Source: JADJXM01 sp937967285
GTDB taxonomy: Bacteria > Acidobacteriota > Blastocatellia > RBC074
Reading direction: 5' to 3'
Length of the DNA: 64,000 nucleotides
Assembly: GCA_050249535.1 (NCBI GenBank)
Contig: JBFWQI010000008.1
Span: 1 to 64,000, forward strand
Made by a program: the position numbers and the translations under genes. The first letter of the stretch is position 1. Each line of letters begins with the position of its first letter. The notes beneath the pieces are model-generated. The model ran no database searches and was not told where the DNA came from. It saw only the letters and a list, made by a program, of their open reading frames with translations. Of this stretch, positions 42,329 to 53,469 are shown one piece after another.

Positions 42329-43873
42329 TTATTTCGGATCGAGGACGATGAAACTGGTCCGTCCTTCGCGGTTGACGAGCAGCAGCAGCGGCTGCCCGTG
42401 CGCGGCAGCAGCGATCCGCCTGAAGTCCGCGACGCTTGAGATATTCTGTCGATTCACGGACTGAATGACGTCGCCGGGCTGCAAGCCGGCTTCGGCGGCG
42501 ATGCTGTTCCGGTCGATATCAGTCACCAGAACGCCTTTCGCATCGGCAGGCAGTTTGAGCTGCCGCGCCAGCTGCGGAGTCAGGTTTTCGACCGACAGCC
42601 CGTTGATTGCGTTCTCCGGCGCCTCCTGTGACCGGGCGATCGTCTTGTCATCGGGCAGTTCGGCGAGCCTGACTGAGACGTCGCGATAGCTGCCGTTGTC
42701 GAACAGCCTGAGTTTGACAGTCGTGCCCGGAGCCATCTGGCTGATCCTGAGCCTGAGCGACCTGCTGTCGGTGACCGTCTGTCCATCGATTTCCGTGATG
42801 ATGTCGCCCTTCCTGAGTCCAGCGCCGGCCGCCGGTCCGTCGGAGTTGACATCGCCGACCAGAGCGCCATGCACGCCATCAAGACCGAAGGCCTTCGCCA
42901 TCTCCGGAGTCAGCTCCTGAACCAGGACTCCGAGATAGCCTCGCTCTACCTTGCCGTTTTTGAGCAACTGACCGACGATCGATTTCGCGAGATTCGAGGG
43001 GACTGCAAATCCGACGCCCTGGTTCCCCGATGATCCCTTCGCAAGGATTGCGGTATTGATGCCGATCAGTTCGCCGCGCAGGTTGATCAGAGCGCCGCCG
43101 GAATTACCGGGATTGATCGCCGCGTCGGTCTGGATGAAATCCTCGTAATCCTCTATTCCGAGGTTGCCTCTTCCGGTGGCGCTGATGATACCCATCGTCA
43201 CGGTCTTGCCGACGCCGAAGGGGTTGCCGATGGCCAGGACCAGATCGCCGACCTGGGCCTGCGACGAATCGGCGACCGGCAGCACCGGCAGGTTCGAGGC
43301 ATCCACCTTGAGCACCGCGATGTCCGTCTTCGGATCGGTCCCGATCAGCCGCGCCTTCAATTCGCGGTTGTCCGCAAGTGTGACACGGATGTCGGTCGCC
43401 CCGTCGATGACGTGGTTGTTGGTGATCAGCGTGCCGTTGGAATCGAGGATCACTCCGGAACCCAGACCATGCTCGCGCAGCTCATTCGGGCCATTGGACG
43501 GCATTTCTCGTCCGCCGAAAAACTGCCTGAAGAACGGATCGTTGAGAAACGGGAGATCATCCCGGCCGTCGACCTTGACCGTGCGTGTCGAAGAGATGCT
43601 GACTACGGCCGGCATAGCCGACTTGACCACCGGTCCGAATCCGGCAACGAGACCTCCCGTCGCTGTCCCGGCCGCCTCGGGAACCGGCGCATCGGACTTC
43701 CCTGCTGCCAGCGACCGATACTCATACCTCAATGTGAAAATCGATCCGGCCAGAAATCCGGCCGCAAGCAGCATCGGCACAGCCAGCCTGCCGAGGCTTA
43801 AATCCTGCCGCATCCGTCTGATCCGGGTGAGAATAATCCTCCCGGAATTCTTCATTTCTTCCCAGTTTTTCAT
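42329..43873 (-). CDS. HtrA/DegP-type periplasmic serine protease with two PDZ domains
   Basis: The 514-residue protein is anchored by an N-terminal hydrophobic segment (about 31-50). The trypsin-like domain has a complete triad: TNNHVIDGA (His), KTDIAVLKV (Asp) and GNSGGALI (Ser). Two PDZ domains follow (about 305-390 and 410-505; LGVLVQELTPEMAKAFGLDG and VLVTDIDRNSIAAEAGLQPG). It degrades or refolds damaged envelope proteins. Its start overlaps the GlsB-like stop by 4 bp (ATGA), so the two are coupled. GGGAGAAG precedes the start. With the BON gene upstream it forms an envelope-stress string next to a sigma-54-type two-component system. Confidence 0.93.
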   Translation of the reverse strand: MKNWEEMKNSGRIILTRIRRMRQDLSLGRLAVPMLLAAGFLAGSIFTLRYEYRSLAAGKSDAPVPEAAGTATGGLVAGFGPVVKSAMPAVVSISSTRTVKVDGRDDLPFLNDPFFRQFFGGREMPSNGPNELREHGLGSGVILDSNGTLITNNHVIDGATDIRVTLADNRELKARLIGTDPKTDIAVLKVDASNLPVLPVADSSQAQVGDLVLAIGNPFGVGKTVTMGIISATGRGNLGIEDYEDFIQTDAAINPGNSGGALINLRGELIGINTAILAKGSSGNQGVGFAVPSNLAKSIVGQLLKNGKVERGYLGVLVQELTPEMAKAFGLDGVHGALVGDVNSDGPAAGAGLRKGDIITEIDGQTVTDSRSLRLRISQMAPGTTVKLRLFDNGSYRDVSVRLAELPDDKTIARSQEAPENAINGLSVENLTPQLARQLKLPADAKGVLVTDIDRNSIAAEAGLQPGDVIQSVNRQNISSVADFRRIAAAAHGQPLLLLVNREGRTSFIVLDPK

Positions 43874-44217
43874 TGTCTTCTCCCTTCTCTGTTGACCGTA
43901 TGAGTGATCATCCGGTCTGCTCCGGTCTGAACTCGACCGGAATCTTTCCCCTGCGTCGCTATCTGGTGAGTCAGTCTTCGCGCCAGGAACCGGTAAGCCT
44001 GAATCATCGACATGGCTCCCACGATCGAGATCGCCCAGCCGATGAGGTAATGCCCCGGGCCTTCGAACGCCCGAATCAAGACGGTTGCGATGACCGAACC
44101 GGCCAGTCCGAGGAGCGCAGTCACAACGACATTACCTGTCTCGGGACGCTGTTTGCGAAGCATCGCCAGAGTCCCGATAACCAGTCCCGATATCGCTTGT
44201 CCGGCCAGCTGAAACAT
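43870..44217 (-). CDS. GlsB/YeaQ/YmgE-like small membrane protein
   Basis: This 115-residue protein has three short hydrophobic segments (about 5-20, 28-47, 55-72). The small-residue pattern LAGQAISGLVIGTLAMLRKQRPETG (split, about 4-28) resembles transglycosylase-associated/GlsB stress membrane proteins. A polar, basic 40-residue tail is longer than in typical members of about 85 residues. It is translationally coupled to htrA downstream and follows the BON gene terminator. Role in envelope stress is inferred from family and context. Confidence 0.75.
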   Translation of the reverse strand: MFQLAGQAISGLVIGTLAMLRKQRPETGNVVVTALLGLAGSVIATVLIRAFEGPGHYLIGWAISIVGAMSMIQAYRFLARRLTHQIATQGKDSGRVQTGADRMITHTVNREGRRQ

Positions 44218-44246
44218 GAGCGTTCTCCCCAGGTTACGTTCGATTG

Positions 44247-44280
44247 AAAAAGGCTGAAGGGGAGTAAGTTCCCTTCAGCC
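44247..44280 (-). terminator. Rho-independent terminator after the BON gene
   Basis: On the minus strand a perfect 10-bp stem GGCTGAAGGG/CCCTTCAGCC is followed by TTTTT. It lies 34 bp after the BON gene stop and 30 bp before the GlsB-like start. Partial read-through would link BON and htrA expression. Confidence 0.88.
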
Positions 44281-44313
44281 CGCCGTCCCCCCACGACTTG
44301 AAATCCGGTCAAC

Positions 44314-44712
44314 TTACTTGTGCGGAGCGCCCGTCTTCGCCTTCGGCGCGGGCTTCTTCATCGCCTCGACGGTGATGTCGTTGGTAACCTGTCTGGTTCC
44401 GCAGCTCCTGGCAATCGAAACGACGCCTCCCTTGCTCCCGGCGTTCCTGACCGTGCCGGTGAAACGGGCCGTGCCGTTCTCCACTGCCACACTGATCGGC
44501 TCGTTCTTGAGCCTGGAGGTCATGGCGATCTTCTGCTGGATGCATTCCTGCATCGAAGCATCTGTCCGGTGAGCCTTCTCCTTCTTCTGCTTTGCGGCAG
44601 CATGCGGCACATTGCTCTTCGACGCTTTGACCGGAGCCGTCTGACCCAGCGCCACCGCCGTCAAAGCCATGCCCAGGACGAGTGTGGTAACCAATACTGA
44701 TCTGCGCTTCAT
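44314..44712 (-). CDS. Secreted BON-domain protein
   Basis: The 132-residue protein has a signal peptide (about 1-23, ending ALGQ), a lysine-rich linker and one BON domain (about 50-118; IQQKIAMTSRLKNEPISVAV, GTARFTGTVRNAG, QVTNDITV). BON domains bind membranes or polymers in the periplasm; OsmY-type proteins are induced by envelope and osmotic stress. The C-terminal tail is basic (KKPAPKAKTGAPHK). A near-perfect sigma-54 promoter lies about 90 bp upstream, divergent from a sensor kinase/NtrC-type pair. Confidence 0.88.
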   Translation of the reverse strand: MKRRSVLVTTLVLGMALTAVALGQTAPVKASKSNVPHAAAKQKKEKAHRTDASMQECIQQKIAMTSRLKNEPISVAVENGTARFTGTVRNAGSKGGVVSIARSCGTRQVTNDITVEAMKKPAPKAKTGAPHK

Positions 44713-44802
44713 ACTGTTTCTTCTCCTCTTGCGAGATACAACCTGTTACTTCTGCATGCAGAACGTCTGAGCTGATCAAACGTCTGTGCCGACCGGTACA
44801 AC

Positions 44803-44818
44803 TGCAAGGGCGGTGCCA
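44803..44818 (-). promoter_or_regulatory. Sigma-54 promoter of the BON gene
   Basis: On the minus strand TGGCACC-GCCC-TTGCA matches the -24/-12 consensus TGGCACG-N4-TTGCA at all but one specified base, with GG and GC ten bases apart. The start site would be near 44792, giving a leader of about 80 nt. The divergently encoded NtrC-type activator is the obvious candidate regulator. Confidence 0.72.
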
Positions 44819-44824
44819 AAGACT

Positions 44825-44850
44825 TGCCCGGTTCCGGCGATGCCGGGGCA
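44825..44850. promoter_or_regulatory. Imperfect inverted repeat, possible activator site
   Basis: TGCCCGG-TTCCGGCGATG-CCGGGGCA lies between the two divergent sigma-54 matches. It is only about 7 bp upstream of the -24 box of the BON promoter, closer than usual enhancers, so its role is uncertain. Confidence 0.35.
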
Positions 44851-44947
44851 GGATGCGTAAACTCAACGCAATGAAGTGGAAATGAGCCGCTCGAGACGAA
44901 AAAGACGTGCCGGCCTGATTCTTCAGCACCGCACAAATGCCACAATG

Positions 44948-44963
44948 CGGCGCCGGCGATGCA
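44948..44963 (+). promoter_or_regulatory. Weak sigma-54-like site before the sensor kinase
   Basis: CGGCGCC-GGCG-ATGCA keeps GG and GC at the right spacing and 8 of 12 consensus bases. It would allow autoregulation of the kinase/regulator pair, but GC-rich sequence makes chance matches likely. Confidence 0.3.
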
Positions 44964-45091
44964 AATCTGACACCGCGGGAGCGTCGACAACCTCGCTCAG
45001 CCCGGTTCCGTCTCAGAAATACCGGGCGTTGATCTTCAGTCATGGTCGCGCTCAGACGGGGATCCCTCTGGCATCCTTTTTGCCGGTAACC

Positions 45092-46753
45092 ATGAGTATC
45101 GATTTTTTGCTAACATCGAAAATTGTGAAGGTATTGAATCTGCATCTGAGGACAACCCTGCTGGTATCGGCGATCACGCTCTGCGTGCTGCTGGCGCTGC
45201 TGTTTGTGATCAGCGCGAGGCTGGCGGATGTGGCGCGTCGGGACGAGATGACGCTGACCGAGGTTACGTCGGTCAATCTGGCTGATCATTTCAGCCGGAC
45301 AGCGGCGCGTCCGGAACCTCGGGACATCGACCAGGCGATCACGCTGGTCTCCAGTTCCAGGCTCTATGCCGTCAATGTCAGGCTGTGGGAGCTGAACGGA
45401 GAGACCTTCGAGGTTCGCCGGACGGACGCCGATCAGACTGAATCCGCCCCTCTGCCGGCTGAGATCAGGGACCGGCTGCTCGGACGGTATGGAACGAAAC
45501 CCGCGCCATTCAAGGACCTCAATCCCGAGACCTCGACGTACCGGGTCATCTCTCCGATAGTCAATCGGGGGAGGGTCATTGGCGCGGTCGAGATCAGCAA
45601 CCGGCTCGAAACCCTGCCGAGCGTCCTGCAGCAGACAGTCGGAACGGCCGTCATACTGGCGCTCATCGCGGTGGCATTGATCGCGCTGGCCACATGGATT
45701 CTCTTCCGCGATCTGGTCTACCAGCCGATTTCCCATCTGCTGGCGGTGATGGATCGCGCCGGCAAGGGCGAGCTCAGGATTCGCGCTCCGGAACGCGGCG
45801 ACGATGAATTGAGCAGGCTGGCGCGCGCATTCAACCGGATGATGGGTCAATTGCATGAGATGACCGTGGATCGCGAAAAACAGCGTGAAATGCTCCGCGA
45901 CCGGATCGAGGAGGCGACGGCACAGCTTGAGGTGCGAAACGATCAACTGGCGAAGGCCAATCAGGAACTGTGGCAGACGACGCGGAGGCTGACGCAGTTC
46001 GAGCGGCTGGCCGCGGCCGGGCAGACCGCATCCCAGTTCGCGCACGAAGTCGGGACTCCGCTCAATCTGATCAGTTGTCATGCGCAGCTGATCGAGGCGG
46101 AGAGCGGCTCAGCGGACGACAGGGAGAGGGCGGCGATCATCGTCGAACAGACTGACCGCATCGAACGGATCGTCCGGCGGATGCTCGACCGGACGCGGAC
46201 CGAGGCGCCGGAGATGCATCCACTCGACCTCAATTCGATAATCGAAAGGATCCGGGTCTCGACCGCGCCGACGCTGACCGAACCCGGCGTCAGGCTGGTG
46301 ACGGAACTCGAGCCGAACCTGCCGCTGATCGCGGGCGATTCCGATAAACTGCAGCAGGTCTTCATCAACCTGATCAACAATGCCCTCGACGCGATGCCGG
46401 ACGGCGGGGACCTGCGGATCGAAACGCGGTTCCGGCGAGGCTCACATGGATCGGGTGATGAAGTGCTGGTCACCGTCAGCGACACCGGATGCGGCATGAC
46501 TCCAGAGGTGCTGGCACATGTCTTCGACCCTCTTTACACCACCAAGGAGAGAGGTCGCGGAACCGGGCTCGGGCTGGTGGTGGTCAGCCAGATCATTCAG
46601 GAACATGGCGGCACACTGAGAGCCGAGAGTTCATCCGGCAGCGGATCGACCTTTCACCTCACCTTTCCGACGCTGACCGGGAAGCAAACCGATCTCGACG
46701 TGAAGCCGGACGGGACGGAGCTTCCGCTGTCCGCCGTGGAGAACAAACCATGA
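45092..46753 (+). CDS. Membrane sensor histidine kinase (HAMP type)
   Basis: The 553-residue kinase has TM1 (about 17-38), a periplasmic sensor of about 150 residues, TM2 (about 190-213), a HAMP linker, and a coiled coil (about 265-305). The phosphoacceptor H box is FAHEVGTPLN (His near 317). The ATPase domain has NLINNALDAMPDGG, DTGCGMT and GRGTGLGLVVV. It overlaps the response regulator start by 4 bp (ATGA), so it is the cognate sensor. The start is uncertain: ATG at 45092 or GTG at 45125; neither has a clear ribosome site. The neighbouring BON, GlsB-like and HtrA genes suggest envelope stress as the signal. Confidence 0.9.
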   Translation: MSIDFLLTSKIVKVLNLHLRTTLLVSAITLCVLLALLFVISARLADVARRDEMTLTEVTSVNLADHFSRTAARPEPRDIDQAITLVSSSRLYAVNVRLWELNGETFEVRRTDADQTESAPLPAEIRDRLLGRYGTKPAPFKDLNPETSTYRVISPIVNRGRVIGAVEISNRLETLPSVLQQTVGTAVILALIAVALIALATWILFRDLVYQPISHLLAVMDRAGKGELRIRAPERGDDELSRLARAFNRMMGQLHEMTVDREKQREMLRDRIEEATAQLEVRNDQLAKANQELWQTTRRLTQFERLAAAGQTASQFAHEVGTPLNLISCHAQLIEAESGSADDRERAAIIVEQTDRIERIVRRMLDRTRTEAPEMHPLDLNSIIERIRVSTAPTLTEPGVRLVTELEPNLPLIAGDSDKLQQVFINLINNALDAMPDGGDLRIETRFRRGSHGSGDEVLVTVSDTGCGMTPEVLAHVFDPLYTTKERGRGTGLGLVVVSQIIQEHGGTLRAESSSGSGSTFHLTFPTLTGKQTDLDVKPDGTELPLSAVENKP

Positions 46754-48114
46754 AAAAGATACTGGTGGTTGATGACGATCCGGCATCCTGCCGTCTGCTG
46801 AAGGATCTCTTCACCGGCCAGGGCTGGCAGGTAGAGACGGCGACAAATCCGGATACGGCTCTCCAGCAGGCAGCCGGATCGAAGTTCGATCTGCTGGTAA
46901 GCGACATCAATCTGGAGGCCAATCGTTCGGGGCTCGACCTGTTGCGGGAGATGAGGGATCAGTGTCCGGTCATTCTGGTGACGGGCTTCGGCACGCTCGA
47001 CACGACCGTCACCGCGTCGCGCGAGGGCGCATGGGACATCGTCTCGAAACCATTCAAGGTTCAGACACTTCTGAGCACCGTCCGAAGGGCGCTGGAGCAC
47101 GAAACGACAAATCCCGAGGAGGCCGCATCGAGCGCCCTGCTGGCCAAATACGAGGGGACCGGCCTGATCGGTCGTTCACCGGCGATGCTCGAACTCTACA
47201 AGGAGATCGCCCGCGTCGCGCCGTCGCGAACCACGGTTCTGATCACAGGCGAATCGGGGACAGGCAAGGAGCTCGCGGCCCGGGCAATCCACAAGCACAG
47301 CACGCGCGAGAACGGCCCGTTTGTCCCGGTCAACTGCGGAGCGCTGACCGAAACGCTGCTCGAGGCTGAGCTCTTCGGACACACGAAGGGATCGTTCACA
47401 GGAGCAACCTCGGACCGCCGCGGGCTCTGGGAAGAGGCCCGGGACGGAACGCTCTTCCTCGACGAGATCGGAGAGATCTCTCCGGCGACGCAGGTCAAAC
47501 TGCTGCGGGCCCTGCAGGAACGTGAAATCCGGAGGATCGGGTCGAACGTCAACATCAAGGTGGATGCGCGGGTCATCGCCGCCACCAACCGCAACCTCGA
47601 GGAGGAGGTCAAGACAGGCCGCTTTCGCGAGGACCTCTACTTCCGGCTGAGCGTCATCACGCTCAGGATTCCCGCGCTGAGGGAGCGCCGCAGCGACATA
47701 CCATTGCTCGCCGAGAGGTTTCTGCTGAACGCGGCCGAGCATACCGGCCGGGGACCGTTCCGGTTGCAGGATGAGACTCTCAGGCGGCTCGTCGGCTACG
47801 ACTGGCCGGGCAATGTGCGCGAACTGGAATCGGTCATCGAGTATGCGGCTCTGCACGCGCGCGACAATGAACTGACGCCGGACGATCTGCCGGACAGGCT
47901 TAAATCCCCCGAGCTGGCGGCACGCGCTGACCGGTCATCGCTCGCCGCGCTCTACGACGATCTGCCCACCCTCGACGAACTCGAGCGCCGCTACCTCCTT
48001 CACGTGCTGGAGGTGGTTTCGGGCAATCGATCGCGCGCCGCCGAGATCATGAGCATCGACCGGCGCACTCTTTACCGCATGATCGAGCGATTCGGCATCA
48101 GGGACGACGAATGA
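46750..48114 (+). CDS. NtrC-family sigma-54-dependent response regulator
   Basis: The 454-residue regulator has a receiver domain (about 1-118; phosphorylation site Asp52 in LLVSDINLE). The AAA+ ATPase has GESGTGKE (about 167-174), the sigma-54 contact loop GSFTGA (a GAFTGA variant, about 211-216) and the Walker B LFLDEIGE. A C-terminal Fis-type helix-turn-helix follows (about 410-450; RAAEIMSIDRRTLYRMIERFG read in two parts). It should drive transcription from -24/-12 promoters on phosphorylation by the kinase encoded upstream. Candidate targets in the window are the BON gene and possibly the hydrogenase operon. The ATG at 46750 overlaps the kinase stop. Confidence 0.94.
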   Translation: MKKILVVDDDPASCRLLKDLFTGQGWQVETATNPDTALQQAAGSKFDLLVSDINLEANRSGLDLLREMRDQCPVILVTGFGTLDTTVTASREGAWDIVSKPFKVQTLLSTVRRALEHETTNPEEAASSALLAKYEGTGLIGRSPAMLELYKEIARVAPSRTTVLITGESGTGKELAARAIHKHSTRENGPFVPVNCGALTETLLEAELFGHTKGSFTGATSDRRGLWEEARDGTLFLDEIGEISPATQVKLLRALQEREIRRIGSNVNIKVDARVIAATNRNLEEEVKTGRFREDLYFRLSVITLRIPALRERRSDIPLLAERFLLNAAEHTGRGPFRLQDETLRRLVGYDWPGNVRELESVIEYAALHARDNELTPDDLPDRLKSPELAARADRSSLAALYDDLPTLDELERRYLLHVLEVVSGNRSRAAEIMSIDRRTLYRMIERFGIRDDE

Positions 48115-48335
48115 TAGATCATCCCTGAAAAATCCAGACTGTCCGGATGCAAATTGAGTCCTGGACCACAGCACTCCCTGCCGGATCTGTGCCCTCAAAT
48201 GCCGCTCTATTCCGGACGCTTCTTACCCTCCCGCCCGAGATGCTCGAAACAGCCCGCCAATACGGCCGGATTGTAATTCCCCTGATTCGTGATAAAGTTT
48301 TTAAAAAGGGATTTCGATTGACAGGGGAAGTGAAA

Positions 48336-51300
48336 ATGTTCAATCCGGGAGAGATGATCAGAACAGTAGCGGCAGTTGGATTAGCGCTGGTCGTTGGAGC
48401 GGCCGGGGTCACGGCCCAGAGCGGGCGCGGAAGGCAGCCGGCGCCGCCTCCGAAGCCGAGGCCCGAGTTGCCGAAGCCGACGGTTCTCGGGATTCCGGAC
48501 GGCGGCAAGCTGAAGCGGCAGGATCTGGACGGCGCGACCTCGCGTTTTCTGCTCCAGAACGGGCTGACGATCATCATCCGCGAGCGGCACTCCGCGCCGC
48601 TGGTCTCGGTCAACGCCACGGTCAGGGCCGGCACGGTCGATGAAACGGACGAGGTGGCAGGGATTTCGCGCCTGGTCAGGCAGATGATCCTGCGCGGAAA
48701 CTCGAAGCTCGACGGAACGAAGATCGATCAGGCCGTCGCCAGAATGGGCGGGGCCTTCACCTCGAAGACCGATTACGATCTGACGACCTTCGATCTGGTC
48801 GCGCCGGCCGAGAGCTACAATCTGATCATCGAGCTGCTGGGCGCGCTGATCGTCAGCCCGGAGTTCAGGGCCGATCAGATCGCACCCGCGGCGCGGTCGG
48901 TGGCGATCGAGACGGCGATCGAGCAGGACGATCCGTCACTGGCATCGATAGACAGGTTCTTCGGCGCCGCCTTCACCGTCAACCGGCTCAAGCGGGGCAA
49001 GACGCGGACGGCGGACCTGGCGGCCATGCCGCTCGAGCGCGTCGAGGAGTTTCATCGCAGGTTCTACTATCCTGAGAACACCGTCATCACGGTCGTCGGA
49101 GACGTCTTCATCCTGCAGGCGCTCGGCCAGATCCAGCTCAATTTCGGCAACTACAAAAAATTCGTCCCGAAACCCGAGAAGCCCGAAGCGAAACCCGCCG
49201 CGACTCAAACCCGGCAGAGCCGAACCGCCAGGCCGCCGAAGCAGCAGGAAGCGCCGCCGGCCGAGGAGCAGGCAACGCAGCTCGAACCGCCCGTCGATCC
49301 GTTCTCTCCCAATCCTGAGGAACCGGCGCAGGCCGGACTGCGCTACGGCAACGACCGTGCGGACACGGGATACAGCATCGTCACGATCGGTTATCGCGGC
49401 CCGGGGATGGCGTTCGACAAGGCCGGAAAGATCGAGAAGGAGAGCCTGAGGAACCTGGCGACGATGCGCGTGCTGGCGGCAGTGCTCGGGCTCGGTCGCG
49501 GTTCGCGGCTCAATCAGGGGCTGACCGAAGGGTTTGCCTCGCGCGACAAGCTGAGCGTGACGGTCGACGGCGTGGCCGAATACAGGATGCTTCCGGGCGC
49601 CGGGGTGCTGCTCGCCCAGTTGACTGTCGATCCCGAGCGGATCGACCGCGCGGAGGCCGAATACTTCCGTGAAATCGAGCGCTTCAAACGGGAACTGATC
49701 AGCGAGGGCGAGCTTCAGCGGGCGATCGTCATGCTCGAAAAGCGTCAGGTCGACCGCATCTCGATGGTCGAGACCGAGGCCGCCACGCTCTCATTCCATC
49801 AGATCCGGCTCGGCGATTACAAACTCTTCGACTCGATGGCGGAACAGCTCCGCGCGATCACCGCACAGGACGTGCAGAAGGCTGCGGCCGCGTATCTGAC
49901 CCTCGGAAATACGACGGTTCACGAGTACGAACCGAGCGCGGCCCGGGTGCGGACCTTCACTCCGGAAAAGTTCACCGAACTGATCGTCACCTTCGCCGGG
50001 ACCGCGGCTCAACCGATCCAGGCCGAGGAGGTCAAGCCGACAGCCGCGCTGAAGGTCTTTCAACAGGGTGCGGCGCGCAACCAGGTCAGCGAGGGACAGA
50101 ACGTGATCGTCGCCGCCGTGCCGCAGCCGATCAAGGACTTCTCGGTCCTGCGCGGGCCGCGGGCCTTCGTCCGTGAAGACAAGACCCTGCCGAAACTGAC
50201 CGTCAGCGTGCTCTTCCAGGGCGGCAGACTGCTCGAGGACAGCACGAACAGCGGCATCACCGAACTCATGCTGCGAACCATGCAGAAGAGCACCTCGACG
50301 AGGAAGGCCGACCTGGTCTCGCACGAACTCGAGAGCTACGGCGGGGACATCATCATCGTCAACGAACCGGACTACTTCGGTTTCACTCTCGATGTCCTGT
50401 CCCGCAACGCCGAAAACGCCATCAAGCTGCTGATCGACATCCTCGAAAACCCGTTCACCGACAAGGACGAGGTGGCCCGCGAAGCCGCGGCGCTGCTCGC
50501 CATTCAGAAAGAATACCGCGACAATCACGGCCTTCGCGCGGATGACCTGTTCTGGGCCTCGCTCTATCCGAACCATCCTTACTCGCTTCAGAGATACGGA
50601 CTGCCCGAGGTCGTCAAAAACGCCACGGTCGAGAAGGTCGAGGAATGGTACGGCAAAACGATCAAAAAGCAGTTTCCGATCGTCATTCTGGTCGGGGACA
50701 CGGACGGATCGGCGCTCGTCTCGAGGATCTTCTCAGAAGGGCTCAAGCGGGACGAACTGGACCGGACACTGCAGATCAGCATACCGCGCCCGGTCGATGC
50801 GGTGCCCGAGATGGTCGACCAGCGCAAGCATCTCAGTACGACGCAGGAGATCGGTTTCCGCGTCACCAGCCAGATGCTCACCTCGACCGCCGATATCCTG
50901 GCGATCGAGATGCTCGGGAATCTGGCATCCGCCGGAGCCCTGATGCAGGACCTGAGATACGACCGGACGCTGATCAACGCGATCGAGGCCGAGATGGACC
51001 AGCGCATCGCCGCGGGAGCCTTCTCGCTCTCGGCCACCTCGCTGCCCGGGGACGAACAGACAGTCCGGGACGCGATCCTCGGAGAACTGAAACGGATCGC
51101 CGCATCCGCCCCGGCCGACGGCGAATTCGAATGGAGCCGCAACGCCACCATCGGTCGCGATGCCATCGCCCTGCAGTCCCATCAGGTCCGCGCCCTCAGA
51201 TACGCCCGCGCCCTCATCTTCGGCCGCGACCCGAAGGATATCGAATCGCAGCCCGATCAGGTCAGGTCCGTCAAGAAATCAGATCTCAAAAGGCTTGCCG

Positions 51301-51356
51301 AGGCCGTTCTCAAATCGGGCGTCTCAGGCACGGGTGTCGTGCGGGGAGCGAAATAA
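48336..51356 (+). CDS. Two-domain M16-like protein lacking zinc motifs
   Basis: The 1006-residue secreted protein (signal about 4-25, ending VTAQ) has two M16 peptidase-like halves joined by a Pro/Ala/Gln-rich linker (about 280-330). In the first half the position of HxxEH reads RLVRQ in AGISRLVRQMILRG. In the second it reads TELMLR in SGITELMLRTMQKS. No HxxEH occurs anywhere in the protein. It therefore should not be an active zinc peptidase; a chaperone, regulatory or structural partner role like the inactive subunits of processing peptidases is inferred. AGGGGAAG precedes the chosen ATG. ThiL follows 29 bp later. Confidence 0.85.
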   Translation: MFNPGEMIRTVAAVGLALVVGAAGVTAQSGRGRQPAPPPKPRPELPKPTVLGIPDGGKLKRQDLDGATSRFLLQNGLTIIIRERHSAPLVSVNATVRAGTVDETDEVAGISRLVRQMILRGNSKLDGTKIDQAVARMGGAFTSKTDYDLTTFDLVAPAESYNLIIELLGALIVSPEFRADQIAPAARSVAIETAIEQDDPSLASIDRFFGAAFTVNRLKRGKTRTADLAAMPLERVEEFHRRFYYPENTVITVVGDVFILQALGQIQLNFGNYKKFVPKPEKPEAKPAATQTRQSRTARPPKQQEAPPAEEQATQLEPPVDPFSPNPEEPAQAGLRYGNDRADTGYSIVTIGYRGPGMAFDKAGKIEKESLRNLATMRVLAAVLGLGRGSRLNQGLTEGFASRDKLSVTVDGVAEYRMLPGAGVLLAQLTVDPERIDRAEAEYFREIERFKRELISEGELQRAIVMLEKRQVDRISMVETEAATLSFHQIRLGDYKLFDSMAEQLRAITAQDVQKAAAAYLTLGNTTVHEYEPSAARVRTFTPEKFTELIVTFAGTAAQPIQAEEVKPTAALKVFQQGAARNQVSEGQNVIVAAVPQPIKDFSVLRGPRAFVREDKTLPKLTVSVLFQGGRLLEDSTNSGITELMLRTMQKSTSTRKADLVSHELESYGGDIIIVNEPDYFGFTLDVLSRNAENAIKLLIDILENPFTDKDEVAREAAALLAIQKEYRDNHGLRADDLFWASLYPNHPYSLQRYGLPEVVKNATVEKVEEWYGKTIKKQFPIVILVGDTDGSALVSRIFSEGLKRDELDRTLQISIPRPVDAVPEMVDQRKHLSTTQEIGFRVTSQMLTSTADILAIEMLGNLASAGALMQDLRYDRTLINAIEAEMDQRIAAGAFSLSATSLPGDEQTVRDAILGELKRIAASAPADGEFEWSRNATIGRDAIALQSHQVRALRYARALIFGRDPKDIESQPDQVRSVKKSDLKRLAEAVLKSGVSGTGVVRGAK

Positions 51357-51384
51357 AGCGGAGCGCACGCGCTCCGCACTCCAA
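51357..51384. repeat. Single palindromic repeat copy
   Basis: A copy of the GCGGAGCGC...GCGCTCCGC element followed by ACTCCAA, as at 57-253. It fills the whole gap between the M16-like stop and the ThiL start. Confidence 0.8.
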
Positions 51385-51385
51385 A

Positions 51386-53450
<2,065 letters not shown>

Positions 53451-53469
53451 CCGGGTCGCTTACTGTACC

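Larger units (their letters stand above)
44713..45091. other. Divergent regulatory region, no gene
   Basis: Between the BON gene (minus) and the sensor kinase (plus). It contains a strong minus-strand sigma-54 match (44803-44818), a weaker plus-strand one (44948-44963), and an imperfect inverted repeat TGCCCGG...CCGGGGCA (44825-44850) between them. Confidence 0.6.
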
